From NCBI GenBank assembly GCA_947645535.1, contig CANSDD010000045.1, positions 1 through 12,941 on the forward strand: 12,941 nucleotides of DNA, in the 5' to 3' direction. Below the pieces are notes generated by a model. That model was given only the letters and a program-made list of their open reading frames with translations, was not told the DNA's origin and made no database searches. Shown here piece after piece: positions 7,327-12,941 of this stretch. The position numbers were made by a program, and so were the translations under genes. The stretch's first letter is position 1, and every line of letters starts with the position of its first letter. Source of the DNA: an uncultured Mycoplasmatota bacterium (GTDB lineage Bacteria > Bacillota_I > Bacilli_A > RF39 > UBA660).

Positions 7327-7981
7327 ATTTGGCTATCCAAAGCATATACAAAGTTTCTGATAATTCTATATCTTCTGGTGTAAAAATGTTGGTAATCTCA
7401 TTTGCTGTTGCTGAAAAACAATCCATTCCTCTTCTCATTAGTGTTCCATCTAACATAGAAGTAGAAGTATAAGTTGTATTCATTGGTTTAAAATCAACTT
7501 TTCTGCATTCTAGTAATGATTTTTCTGCTGCTTGCGCTATTGTTTTAGCTTGTTTTTCGCCTTCTTTATAAGCATCTTTTAATAAATTTTGTCTAATCGT
7601 ATTCTCATCTTTTATTCCAAAGAAAATTTGGTACATTGGTGCATTTTCTAATTTTGATATTTTTTCCATCATATTTGCCATGACATCTTGATCGTAATCA
7701 AAAGTTAATGTTGCTTGTTCTTGAAAGGAAAAACCGTCTTTTTCATAAATTCTAGTGATCTCGTTATATTTTTTTTCTTCACGAATGATAAATTTTTTTG
7801 TTTTCATATCTTCTTTTTGAAATTGATTTTCTAATAATAATGAGACAAATTTTTGAACATTTTTGACTCCATTTTCTAATACTTCTGCATAAGTATTTCC
7901 TTTTGTTACAAAGTTTAAATGTAATGTAATCATATCTGGTGTAACAAATTTTCTTCCTGTTCCTTCTACTATTATTTCCAT
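7325..7981 (-). CDS. SIMPL (DUF541) domain protein
   Basis: A 218-residue single-domain protein. The start, IIVEGTGRKFVTPDMITLHL (residues 3-22), is the typical SIMPL opening strand. It is followed by alternating helices and strands, including KEGEKQAKTIAQAAEK (about 139-154) and a Cys-containing segment after it. SIMPL proteins form large oligomeric assemblies and are often secreted or membrane-anchored with uncertain function. This copy has no signal peptide or transmembrane helix, so it should be cytoplasmic. Shine-Dalgarno is AGGAG. It lies 35 bases after ytxH, across a modest hairpin terminator (8002-8018), with no room for a good promoter, so it probably depends on read-through. Confidence 0.85.
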   Translation of the reverse strand: MEIIVEGTGRKFVTPDMITLHLNFVTKGNTYAEVLENGVKNVQKFVSLLLENQFQKEDMKTKKFIIREEKKYNEITRIYEKDGFSFQEQATLTFDYDQDVMANMMEKISKLENAPMYQIFFGIKDENTIRQNLLKDAYKEGEKQAKTIAQAAEKSLLECRKVDFKPMNTTYTSTSMLDGTLMRRGMDCFSATANEITNIFTPEDIELSETLYMLWIAK

Positions 7982-8001
7982 ATTTTTCTCCTCATCGAAA
8001 A

Positions 8002-8018
8002 AGAACTTTTAAAGTTCT
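8002..8018 (-). terminator. Modest hairpin terminator at the ytxH stop
   Basis: AGAACTT / AAGTTCT form a 7-bp stem with a 3-base loop, followed on the minus strand by five T residues. It overlaps the ytxH stop codon (8017-8019). Because SIMPL lies 35 bases further with no clear promoter of its own, this probably reduces rather than abolishes downstream transcription. Confidence 0.5.
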
Positions 8019-8427
8019 ATTTTTCATTTTTTTCTAATTTTGCTAAAACTTCTTTTGTAACTTCAATTGCTTTTTCTCTAATAGAATTTGCTGTTTTTTC
8101 TAATACTGGTGTTCCTTTTTCTACTGCATAATCCACTAATTCCTCAGCCATTGCCTGAATATCTTTTGCTTTTTTCTTTGCTATTTTAAATACTTTTTCT
8201 TTGTCTAAATCATTCATTGCTTCTTTAATTTCAAATATTTTATTTTCAATATTCTCTTTTACTTCTTCTGCATCTACTTCTTTTAATTTTCCAATCATTT
8301 CATCAAACTTTTGTTTCAATTCTTTTCTTGTTTCACTTCCACTTTTAGGTGCAAATAAGATTCCAAGTCCTGCTCCTATACCTGCTCCTACTAAAAATTT
8401 TCCTAATCCACTTTTCTTTTTACTCAT
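8017..8427 (-). CDS. YtxH-like membrane-anchored protein
   Basis: A 136-residue YtxH family protein. A glycine-rich N-terminal membrane segment (about 8-26, GKFLVGAGIGAGLGILFAP) leads into the family hallmark FAPKSGSETRKELK (24-37). A long helical, Lys/Glu-rich cytoplasmic region (38-136) with coiled-coil character completes it. A longer frame opens at 8484, but MSKKKSGLGKF at 8427 is chosen because it matches the family start and follows GGTGAGGA. The start overlaps the stop of the upstream DUF948 gene by 8 bases (ATGAGTAA). In Bacillus subtilis the ytxG-ytxH pair is in the general stress / SigH regulon; here no such promoter is visible. Molecular function is unknown. Confidence 0.85.
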   Translation of the reverse strand: MSKKKSGLGKFLVGAGIGAGLGILFAPKSGSETRKELKQKFDEMIGKLKEVDAEEVKENIENKIFEIKEAMNDLDKEKVFKIAKKKAKDIQAMAEELVDYAVEKGTPVLEKTANSIREKAIEVTKEVLAKLEKNEK

Positions 8428-8707
8428 AACTATCCTCACCTTTCTTTTTTCTTCTTTTAAATAATGAATTGATACCTCCAACAATACTGTTAATTACTTT
8501 ATCACTCACTGTATTTAACATATCAGTAGTTCTATCAACCATATCAAAAAGTCCATTTAATTTTCCTACTTTCTGGTCAACCTCGTCAATTACTTTATCT
8601 ACTTTATTGATCACTTTTATCAATCGTACAAAAAATACAATTGCAACTACTACCAATATAATCAATAATAAATATAATATGATTGTTAATAACTCCATTG
8701 CTTCCAC
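8420..8707 (-). CDS. DUF948 (YtxG-like) membrane protein
   Basis: A 95-residue protein with a strong N-terminal transmembrane helix (about 5-30). An amphipathic heptad region rich in Val and Asp/Lys follows (KVINKVDKVIDEVDQKV, from about 32), then a basic tail (FKRRKKKG). This is the DUF948 pattern, and the adjacency to YtxH supports it. The start is probably the GTG at 8707, which overlaps the previous stop by one base (TAGTG) and has AGAGG about 9-10 bases upstream. An ATG at 8698 would give a protein three residues shorter with a poorer site. It probably pairs with YtxH in the membrane, an inference from family context. Confidence 0.85.
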   Translation of the reverse strand: MEAMELLTIILYLLLIILVVVAIVFFVRLIKVINKVDKVIDEVDQKVGKLNGLFDMVDRTTDMLNTVSDKVINSIVGGINSLFKRRKKKGEDSYE

Positions 8708-9696
8708 TAGTCATCAACCTCTTTCTTTTCATACATAGAATCAATTAAACTAAATAAATCGCTTTCTGTTAATTCTGGCTCTTCTTCTCTAGTTTCTTTA
8801 AAAATTTTATCCATTTCATCTTCTATCATATTGTCATTTTTTGTACTGGGCTTAGAAATTTCTATTGCTTTATTTTCTAATTTTTCTTCTTCTATATCTG
8901 TAATCAAATCTAAATCAGGTCTTTCATTTATAATTATATTTCCAAGATCTTCTACTTCCTCTAATAAATCAAGTTCCTTATTTCTCTCTACCCTAGAAGG
9001 TGTTACTCTAGATTTTTCTAATGATAAATCTGGTTCTTCTACTTTCATATCCAATTCATCAAACAAATCAATTGTATCTTCCACTTTTTCTTTTTTCTCA
9101 TTTTCAAATAAAATAGAATCATTTCCAAATAAAGTTGTCTCTAAATCATCTTCTAATTTTCCAAATGCTTTATTGCGAATATCATCTACTGTTAACGGCT
9201 TACTACTACGTGGTAAAGCTACTTTTTTCTTCGGAGTAATATCATCTTTTTTATAATTTTTATCTAATACTCCATAAACTGGAGAAATAATTGGAGTTGG
9301 CTTAAAAACTTTTTTTTCTTCCTTAATGATATTTGCTGATAAAGCTGGATTTTTTCCTCCATATGCTTCTTTTCGCTTAGATTCCTCTGGTACTTTTTTG
9401 ACAATTTTTTCTTTCTCTATCCTTTTTGATTCTGCTTTTTTCTCTGATTCTATGGATGATGCTGTTGGTAATTTATCAAAATCTTTATCATCAAAAAATA
9501 CAGGAGCTTTTGCTTTTTCTTCTTTCCTAATTGTTTCATTTTGGCTAATGTTATCATTAACAGATGAACTTTCCTCTTTTATCACTTGTTTTACAGGAGC
9601 TGGAATTTCTACTTTACGAACTTCTGTTTTTATTGGCTTTACTTCTTCTTCTACTTCTTCTGTAAACATATTTTTTACTTTTTCTAGAAATTTCAT
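8707..9696 (-). CDS. Disordered, motif-bearing scaffold-like protein, function unknown
   Basis: A 329-residue, highly charged, low-complexity protein with no recognisable enzymatic domain. Residues 1-14 (MKFLEKVKNMFTEE) could form an amphipathic membrane-targeting helix. Disordered Lys/Glu-rich stretches then separate short conserved-looking islands: PVFFDDKDFDKL (65-76), YGGKNPAL (112-119), FKPTPIISPVYGVL (131-144), LTVDDIRNKAFGKLEDDLE (168-186) and a C-terminal LTESDLFSLIDSMYEKK (309-325). The FKPT-x-SP-x-YG island resembles, from memory, a motif in the N-terminal linker of the division translocase SftA; this is uncertain. The start is the ATG at 9696 with AGAGGTG upstream; a GTG at 9705 falls within that Shine-Dalgarno. 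It lies between a lipoprotein and DUF948/YtxH genes, suggesting an envelope or septum role. Confidence 0.75.
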   Translation of the reverse strand: MKFLEKVKNMFTEEVEEEVKPIKTEVRKVEIPAPVKQVIKEESSSVNDNISQNETIRKEEKAKAPVFFDDKDFDKLPTASSIESEKKAESKRIEKEKIVKKVPEESKRKEAYGGKNPALSANIIKEEKKVFKPTPIISPVYGVLDKNYKKDDITPKKKVALPRSSKPLTVDDIRNKAFGKLEDDLETTLFGNDSILFENEKKEKVEDTIDLFDELDMKVEEPDLSLEKSRVTPSRVERNKELDLLEEVEDLGNIIINERPDLDLITDIEEEKLENKAIEISKPSTKNDNMIEDEMDKIFKETREEEPELTESDLFSLIDSMYEKKEVDD

Positions 9697-9714
9697 TATA
9701 TTCACCTCTATTCA

Positions 9715-10341
9715 CTATTTATTTTCTGCTTCTACATAATTATTATTATTATTTGAACTTGCTCCATTTTCTTCTACAGAATTAAATAAATCATATTTTT
9801 CTTCTTTATTTGTAAAATATTCATCATCAAGCATTATTTTGACTACATTATGATTAAATTTTACTGTTGATAAAATATACGAAGCATTTAAAATTACATC
9901 ATTAATATCATCTTTATCTACAAGAGACTCAATTCTTGCATAATTATAAGAAAATTTTATTAAATATTTAGAATCCTGCTCTAAAATTTCTACATAACCA
10001 TCTTTATCATTTACCTTAATCACTCTTGAATAATAGGCATTAGGATTTTCTTTATACTCTGTCTCCTTTTGATAATAATAACTGATAGCATCAATATATA
10101 AATAATAGTAATTTCCATTTGAATATAATTTTTCATTAAATTCATCTGTGTCAATATATATAACACCTCTTGGAATATAATACTTATAGCCTTTGCCAAC
10201 ATGATTATATAATGTATTTTGCTTGGATAAGACTACATTTATAGTATTGTCAATACTACTCGTATCTATTCGTACAGCAGTACAACCAGTTACAAAAAAT
10301 ATACAAGATATACTAATTAACAATAAGATTACTTTTTTCAT
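9715..10341 (-). CDS. Putative lipoprotein, function unknown
   Basis: A 208-residue predicted lipoprotein. A basic start (MKK), a hydrophobic core and a lipobox VTGC (17-20) place the lipidated cysteine at residue 20. The mature region is Tyr-rich and probably mixed alpha/beta. Examples are YYIPRGVIYIDTDEF (about 54-68), a central RVIKVNDKDGYVEILEQ and a following KFSYNYARIESLV. The last 20 residues are Asn-rich and likely flexible (SSNNNNN). I recognise no specific family; it may be a PsbP/MOG1-like fold by strand pattern, which is a guess. Shine-Dalgarno is AGGTGG. It is the first gene of the envelope module, with a promoter at 10362-10367, and ends 18 bases before the scaffold-like gene. 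Confidence 0.75.
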   Translation of the reverse strand: MKKVILLLISISCIFFVTGCTAVRIDTSSIDNTINVVLSKQNTLYNHVGKGYKYYIPRGVIYIDTDEFNEKLYSNGNYYYLYIDAISYYYQKETEYKENPNAYYSRVIKVNDKDGYVEILEQDSKYLIKFSYNYARIESLVDKDDINDVILNASYILSTVKFNHNVVKIMLDDEYFTNKEEKYDLFNSVEENGASSNNNNNYVEAENK

Positions 10342-10361
10342 CTTTCCACCTGCTTACTATG

Positions 10362-10390
10362 ATTATATCAAAAAATTAAGAAATACAAAA
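10362..10390 (-). promoter_or_regulatory. Promoter of the lipoprotein-DUF948-YtxH unit
   Basis: A perfect TATAAT (10362-10367, minus strand) carries an extended TG (TGA before TATAAT). The -35 is weak (TTTTGT-like, 10385-10390), which an extended -10 can tolerate. It lies 20 bases before the lipoprotein start. No strong terminator is seen after trmB, so trmB read-through may add to expression. Confidence 0.6.
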
Positions 10391-10421
10391 GAAAAAAGAT
10401 AGAAATGAGTGTAAATATATG

Positions 10422-11057
10422 TTAAATTTCTTTTGTGACTTTTATTTTATAAATTGGATATCCTTTTGATGAAAATTTTTGTTCATATTCTGTCTCAATA
10501 TTTTCCTCCACATCATCTTCATGTAAATTCAAAGAAATATCATCAATATGAAAATTACATTCATTAAATGACATAATAGAATATTCAAACAAATGTCTAT
10601 TATCTGTTTTCATTTCTATCATCATGTCATTTTTAAATAAAGTTTCATATCGTTTTAAAAATAATGGACTAGATAATCTTCTATGTGCATGACGTTTTTT
10701 AGGCCAAGGATCTGAAAAATTCAAATAAATCAAATCAACTTCATGACTAAATATTTCATCTATTTCTGTTGCATCCATTCGAATAAATAATAGATTAGGT
10801 AAATTTTCTACTTCGGCTTTTTCTATTGCTTTTACAATAACACTATCATATTTTTCAATTCCAATAAAATTGATATTGGGATTTCTTCTCGCATTTTCTA
10901 CAATAAAATGTCCTTTTCCTGTTCCTATTTCAATATATATTGGATTATGATTTTTAAATAAATTTGAGAAATGCCCTTTTTGTTCTTTTGGATTATGTAT
11001 TACCACCTTTGATACAGCAATTCTATCCTCTGCACCCTTTACATGCTTTAATCGCAT
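10422..11057 (-). CDS. trmB: tRNA (guanine-N7-)-methyltransferase
   Basis: Methylates G46 in the variable loop of tRNAs using S-adenosylmethionine. At 211 residues from the chosen start it matches the bacterial TrmB size. SAM-site motifs are EIGTGKGHF (43-51), IGIEKY (65-70) and RMDATE (93-98). The catalytic region is NFSDPWPKKRHAHRRL (113-128) with D116, and the C-terminal TEYEQKF (189-195) fits the family. Two upstream codons, GTG at 11066 and ATG at 11063, are possible starts. ATG at 11057 (MRLKHVKG) is preferred because it aligns with the usual MR-x-R/K start and has GGGTGATGG upstream. It is divergent from the Met/Pro-rich gene and precedes the envelope module, as trmB precedes ytxG-ytxH in Bacillus over a longer distance. 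Confidence 0.96.
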   Translation of the reverse strand: MRLKHVKGAEDRIAVSKVVIHNPKEQKGHFSNLFKNHNPIYIEIGTGKGHFIVENARRNPNINFIGIEKYDSVIVKAIEKAEVENLPNLLFIRMDATEIDEIFSHEVDLIYLNFSDPWPKKRHAHRRLSSPLFLKRYETLFKNDMMIEMKTDNRHLFEYSIMSFNECNFHIDDISLNLHEDDVEENIETEYEQKFSSKGYPIYKIKVTKEI

Positions 11058-11074
11058 TTCCATCACCCAAAATT

Positions 11075-11103
11075 ATTATACCATATCATTCACTAAAATT
11101 AAA
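11075..11103 (-). promoter_or_regulatory. Promoter of trmB
   Basis: TATAAT at 11075-11080 on the minus strand has an extended TG at 11082-11083 and a weak -35 (TTTAAT, 11098-11103, spacer 17). It lies only 17 bases from the trmB ATG, so the leader is very short. It interleaves with the divergent plus-strand promoter at 11089-11117. Confidence 0.65.
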
Positions 11104-11117
11104 CAAACACATATAAT
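11089..11117 (+). promoter_or_regulatory. Promoter of the Met/Pro-rich small gene
   Basis: TTCACT (11089-11094) lies 17 bases from a perfect TATAAT (11112-11117). The ATG follows 28 bases later, after an AAAGGAG at 11131-11137. Its -35 falls inside the spacer of the trmB promoter on the other strand, so the two may compete for polymerase. Confidence 0.65.
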
Positions 11118-11145
11118 GAATTAGAACAAAAAAGGAGTGTGTAAA

Positions 11146-11472
11146 ATGAAAAAAGATAGAAATTGTGGTGCAAATGTTGCCTATAATCCTGTATATCCTA
11201 CTTACCAAATGATGGGAGGTATTCCTAGTGCAATGCCTGGAATTATGCCTGGTATTCCAAACACTATGCCAATGCCTACTATGCCAAATTATAGTTATGC
11301 AACTACAAATACTGTAAATAGTGATTATAATAATGTAGAAAATCAGTTAAATAATTTAAGTAATCAAGTAAATAATTTAGAAAATCGTGTTACTAGATTA
11401 GAGAATATGATAAATACAAGTTCTACATCTTATAATACAAAATATAATTCATCTAATTATCAGATGATGTAA
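11146..11472 (+). CDS. Met/Pro-rich coiled-coil small protein, coat-like
   Basis: A 108-residue protein I cannot assign to a family. The N-terminal half is rich in Met, Pro, Gly and Tyr (GGIPSAMPGIMPGIPNTM, 24-41). It resembles low-complexity structural proteins such as spore-coat or surface-layer components. Residues 60-90 form a heptad coiled coil (VENQLNNLSNQVNNLENRV, 64-82). The Ser/Asn/Tyr-rich tail ends in YQMM, the same tetrapeptide as at 20-23. There is no signal peptide or membrane helix. A GTG at 11137 lies inside the Shine-Dalgarno AAAGGAG, so the ATG at 11146 is the start. It is a single-gene unit with its own promoter and strong terminator, suggesting an abundant, independently expressed structural or oligomer-forming protein. 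A coat-like role is inference only. Confidence 0.8.
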   Translation: MKKDRNCGANVAYNPVYPTYQMMGGIPSAMPGIMPGIPNTMPMPTMPNYSYATTNTVNSDYNNVENQLNNLSNQVNNLENRVTRLENMINTSSTSYNTKYNSSNYQMM

Positions 11473-11473
11473 A

Positions 11474-11505
11474 AAGCTGTTAGAATTTTTCTAACAACTT
11501 TTTTT
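11474..11505. terminator. Bidirectional terminator (Met/Pro-rich gene / DUF2207-like gene)
   Basis: Stem TGTTAGAA (11478-11485) pairs with TTCTAACA (11489-11496) across a 3-base loop and is extended by AAG / CTT. The plus-strand RNA runs into seven T residues (11499-11505). On the minus strand the one mismatch (11477/11497) becomes a G-U wobble and five T residues follow. The stop codon of the minus-strand gene (11504-11506) overlaps the plus-strand T run. One hairpin therefore serves two convergent genes. Confidence 0.88.
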
Positions 11506-12868
11506 ATTTTCTTTTAAAATTATCTATATAACAATATCCTTTTAAATGATATACATCTACATCATTACTTTTTAAATCAAATGGTGAAAAACTTAAAAAA
11601 GGACTATTACATTCATATTCTCTTCCTTCTTTTTGATATCTCACAATGACATAATAAGAATCAGGTCCATCATCATGAATACATTCTCTTCCAACAATAA
11701 TACCTGGAAATTTCATTCCGTAATTTAGAATAATATTCCTTCTTTTTATAAAATATAATTTTCTTATAATTTCTATCATTCCTATTATTACAATTATAAT
11801 AAACACAACTAAGAGCGCTAAAAAGGCTGTATATGCTCCCTTCATAATCATAAATATCATAAAAAGGAACCAAATAAAAGAAAAGGAAGCCACACCTAAA
11901 GTAAAAATTTTATTGATGCTTTCTATTGTATAATTATTCTTCATTATCTTATTTTTTACTTTTAATTTTGGAAATGCAACTAAAGTATTATATAATTTTT
12001 TGCTTTCTTTATCTAATTTTCCTTTTAAATTAAATACTACACTATAAATTACATATTCATCATAAAGTTTCATTTGTTTTAATTCTGAATCACTTAGTTT
12101 AGAAAAATCTTTCAAGAAATTCTTTAATCCACTTAATTTTCCGCATAATTCAAAGCCTTTATTCGTTCTTACTATCAAATTGATTCTATTTTCTATCCAT
12201 TGGTAAATAGGAATACTTACAAAACAAAGAAAGTAGCCTAAAAATGATAAGCCTGTAAAGTTTATTTTTTTCAAATTAGTTAATTCAAAAAATAACGGAA
12301 CAACAAAGGGGCCAATAAATAGATAAATAATAAAAAGTAATATCATAATAACAATTATAATTTGTGCAAATAAAGTCATATTTACTTTATTCTCTTTTTC
12401 CATAAATATATAATTTTCATTTTCCGTATCTTCAATCAAAGCAGAATAAAATTTTTTCTTAATTTTCTTTTTATTACTTTTATTTTCTATATATTCTAAA
12501 ACAATTCTTTCATGATTTTTAATTTTAGAAATATCTCCAATAACTTTAATATCATCATTTACAAATTCAATCATTTGAATCTGCTTTAAATATAATAGAA
12601 TGCTTACAACAATATCTTTGAAGTTCATTTTTCTAGAGTTATAACAAAGAGATAAAATACCAGGAGATTTTTCCTCCAAAATATCTCTATAATAATCATA
12701 AGTATTTGATTGATACTTTTTTTCGTATTGATATATTATTTTTCGTTCAGATAGATTTTGAATATAAGCAACAAAAACTGTATCAATCAGTAATGCAAGT
12801 GCAAGACTGAAATATAAATCTTTAAAAAAAGAATACATAATAAACGTTGTCGCATCCACAATCATCAT
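11504..12868 (-). CDS. DUF2207-like membrane protein with C-terminal DUF3592-like domain
   Basis: A 454-residue polytopic membrane protein. Transmembrane segments are at about 17-38, 163-190, 202-224, 318-343 and 345-371. Residues 60-105 (SPGILSLCY, then DIVVSILLYLKQIQMIEF) resemble the winged-helix-like cytoplasmic part of DUF2207 proteins. FLKDFSKLSDSELKQM (251-266) and LYDEYVIYSVVF (268-279) match the second DUF2207 hallmark. The usual N-terminal extracytoplasmic beta domain is missing. After the last helices comes a small beta domain (about 388-452; IIVGRE, YYVIVRYQKEGREYEC) resembling DUF3592. No Shine-Dalgarno precedes the ATG at 12868, and an in-frame TAA lies 8 codons upstream, so the annotated start is uncertain. 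Function is unknown; DUF2207 proteins are generally envelope proteins. Confidence 0.75.
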   Translation of the reverse strand: MMIVDATTFIMYSFFKDLYFSLALALLIDTVFVAYIQNLSERKIIYQYEKKYQSNTYDYYRDILEEKSPGILSLCYNSRKMNFKDIVVSILLYLKQIQMIEFVNDDIKVIGDISKIKNHERIVLEYIENKSNKKKIKKKFYSALIEDTENENYIFMEKENKVNMTLFAQIIIVIMILLFIIYLFIGPFVVPLFFELTNLKKINFTGLSFLGYFLCFVSIPIYQWIENRINLIVRTNKGFELCGKLSGLKNFLKDFSKLSDSELKQMKLYDEYVIYSVVFNLKGKLDKESKKLYNTLVAFPKLKVKNKIMKNNYTIESINKIFTLGVASFSFIWFLFMIFMIMKGAYTAFLALLVVFIIIVIIGMIEIIRKLYFIKRRNIILNYGMKFPGIIVGRECIHDDGPDSYYVIVRYQKEGREYECNSPFLSFSPFDLKSNDVDVYHLKGYCYIDNFKRK

Positions 12869-12892
12869 AACAATTGTATATTTTCTTAATTT

Positions 12893-12941
12893 TTAGCTGT
12901 ATTCCATTTCATACGTGATAGTGGTACTCCTCGTATACAGC
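12893..12941 (-). CDS. Possible 3' end of an upstream gene (partial)
   Basis: An open minus-strand frame enters from the right edge and encodes TRSTTITYEMEYS before a TAA at 12893-12895. It is in the same frame as the DUF2207-like gene and ends 24 bases before its ATG. The residues look like a beta-strand-rich domain end, but 15 codons are too few to identify. It could be a separate operon partner, or the missing N-terminal part of the DUF2207 protein cut off by an in-frame stop. The edge also holds a 7-bp inverted repeat (GCTGTAT 12896-12902 / ATACAGC 12935-12941), which may be chance. Confidence 0.3.
   Translation of the reverse strand, partial: LYTRSTTITYEMEYS

Noticed and set aside
8428..8484. 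N-terminal extension of YtxH by 19 residues
   Set aside because: The extra residues overlap the DUF948 coding region and do not match the family. MSKKKSGL at 8427 does.
8831..9739. Long Ser/Phe-rich open frames on the plus strand opposite the scaffold-like gene (8831-9256 and 9326-9739)
   Set aside because: They mirror the Lys/Glu-rich coding of the minus-strand gene, which makes Ser/Phe/Leu on the other strand. They lack good ribosome sites and read as low complexity.
140..12868. Mycoplasma code (UGA read as Trp)
   Set aside because: All Trp codons are TGG and no gene needs UGA read-through. UGA is simply unused here.

Overview
The window is AT-rich, densely coded DNA from a low-GC Gram-positive bacterium of the Bacilli / Mycoplasmatota-like type. 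Gene content supports this: gatCAB for indirect aminoacylation, a Bacillus-like trmB / ytxG (DUF948) / ytxH set, AGGAGG-type ribosome binding sites and TATAAT promoters. An uncultured gut lineage such as the RF39 or Erysipelotrichales-like groups fits, but that placement is inference. The standard code reads every gene, and all 14 visible Trp codons are TGG. No TGA occurs as a stop: 6 are TAG and 10 are TAA, counting one partial gene.

Layout. At the left (140-418, + strand) is a small XRE-family regulator, converging on a long minus-strand block. That block reads right to left: gatC, gatA and gatB, with overlapping ends at both junctions, from a clear extended -10 promoter at 7254-7282. Then come a small membrane-anchored unknown, a dual solute-binding-domain GGDEF sensor whose signature is degenerate, and a YihY/BrkB membrane protein. 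These last three also have their own promoter just after gatB. A shared hairpin at 445-469 ends the yihY and XRE transcripts.

The middle block (7325-11057, minus strand) is trmB, then a cell-envelope module: a lipoprotein, a disordered 329-residue scaffold-like protein carrying short linear motifs, DUF948 (ytxG-like), YtxH and a SIMPL-domain protein. Hairpin terminators lie at the ytxH and SIMPL stop codons. In Bacillus subtilis, as I recall it, trmB (ytmQ) lies a few genes before sftA-murC-ytxG-ytxH. The order here looks like a reduced version, with the scaffold-like protein in the place where the SftA/MurC genes would be.

The right part holds a solitary Met/Pro-rich coiled-coil small protein (+ strand), divergent from trmB. 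It converges, across a shared terminator, on a large membrane protein that resembles the C-terminal half of DUF2207 proteins with an extra C-terminal DUF3592-like domain. The tail of another ORF runs off the right edge in that gene's own reading frame.

The window contains no RNA gene, mobile element or CRISPR array that I can recognise. The most interesting candidates are the scaffold-like protein with its neighbours, the degenerate GGDEF sensor, the lone Met/Pro-rich protein, and the absence of UGA.
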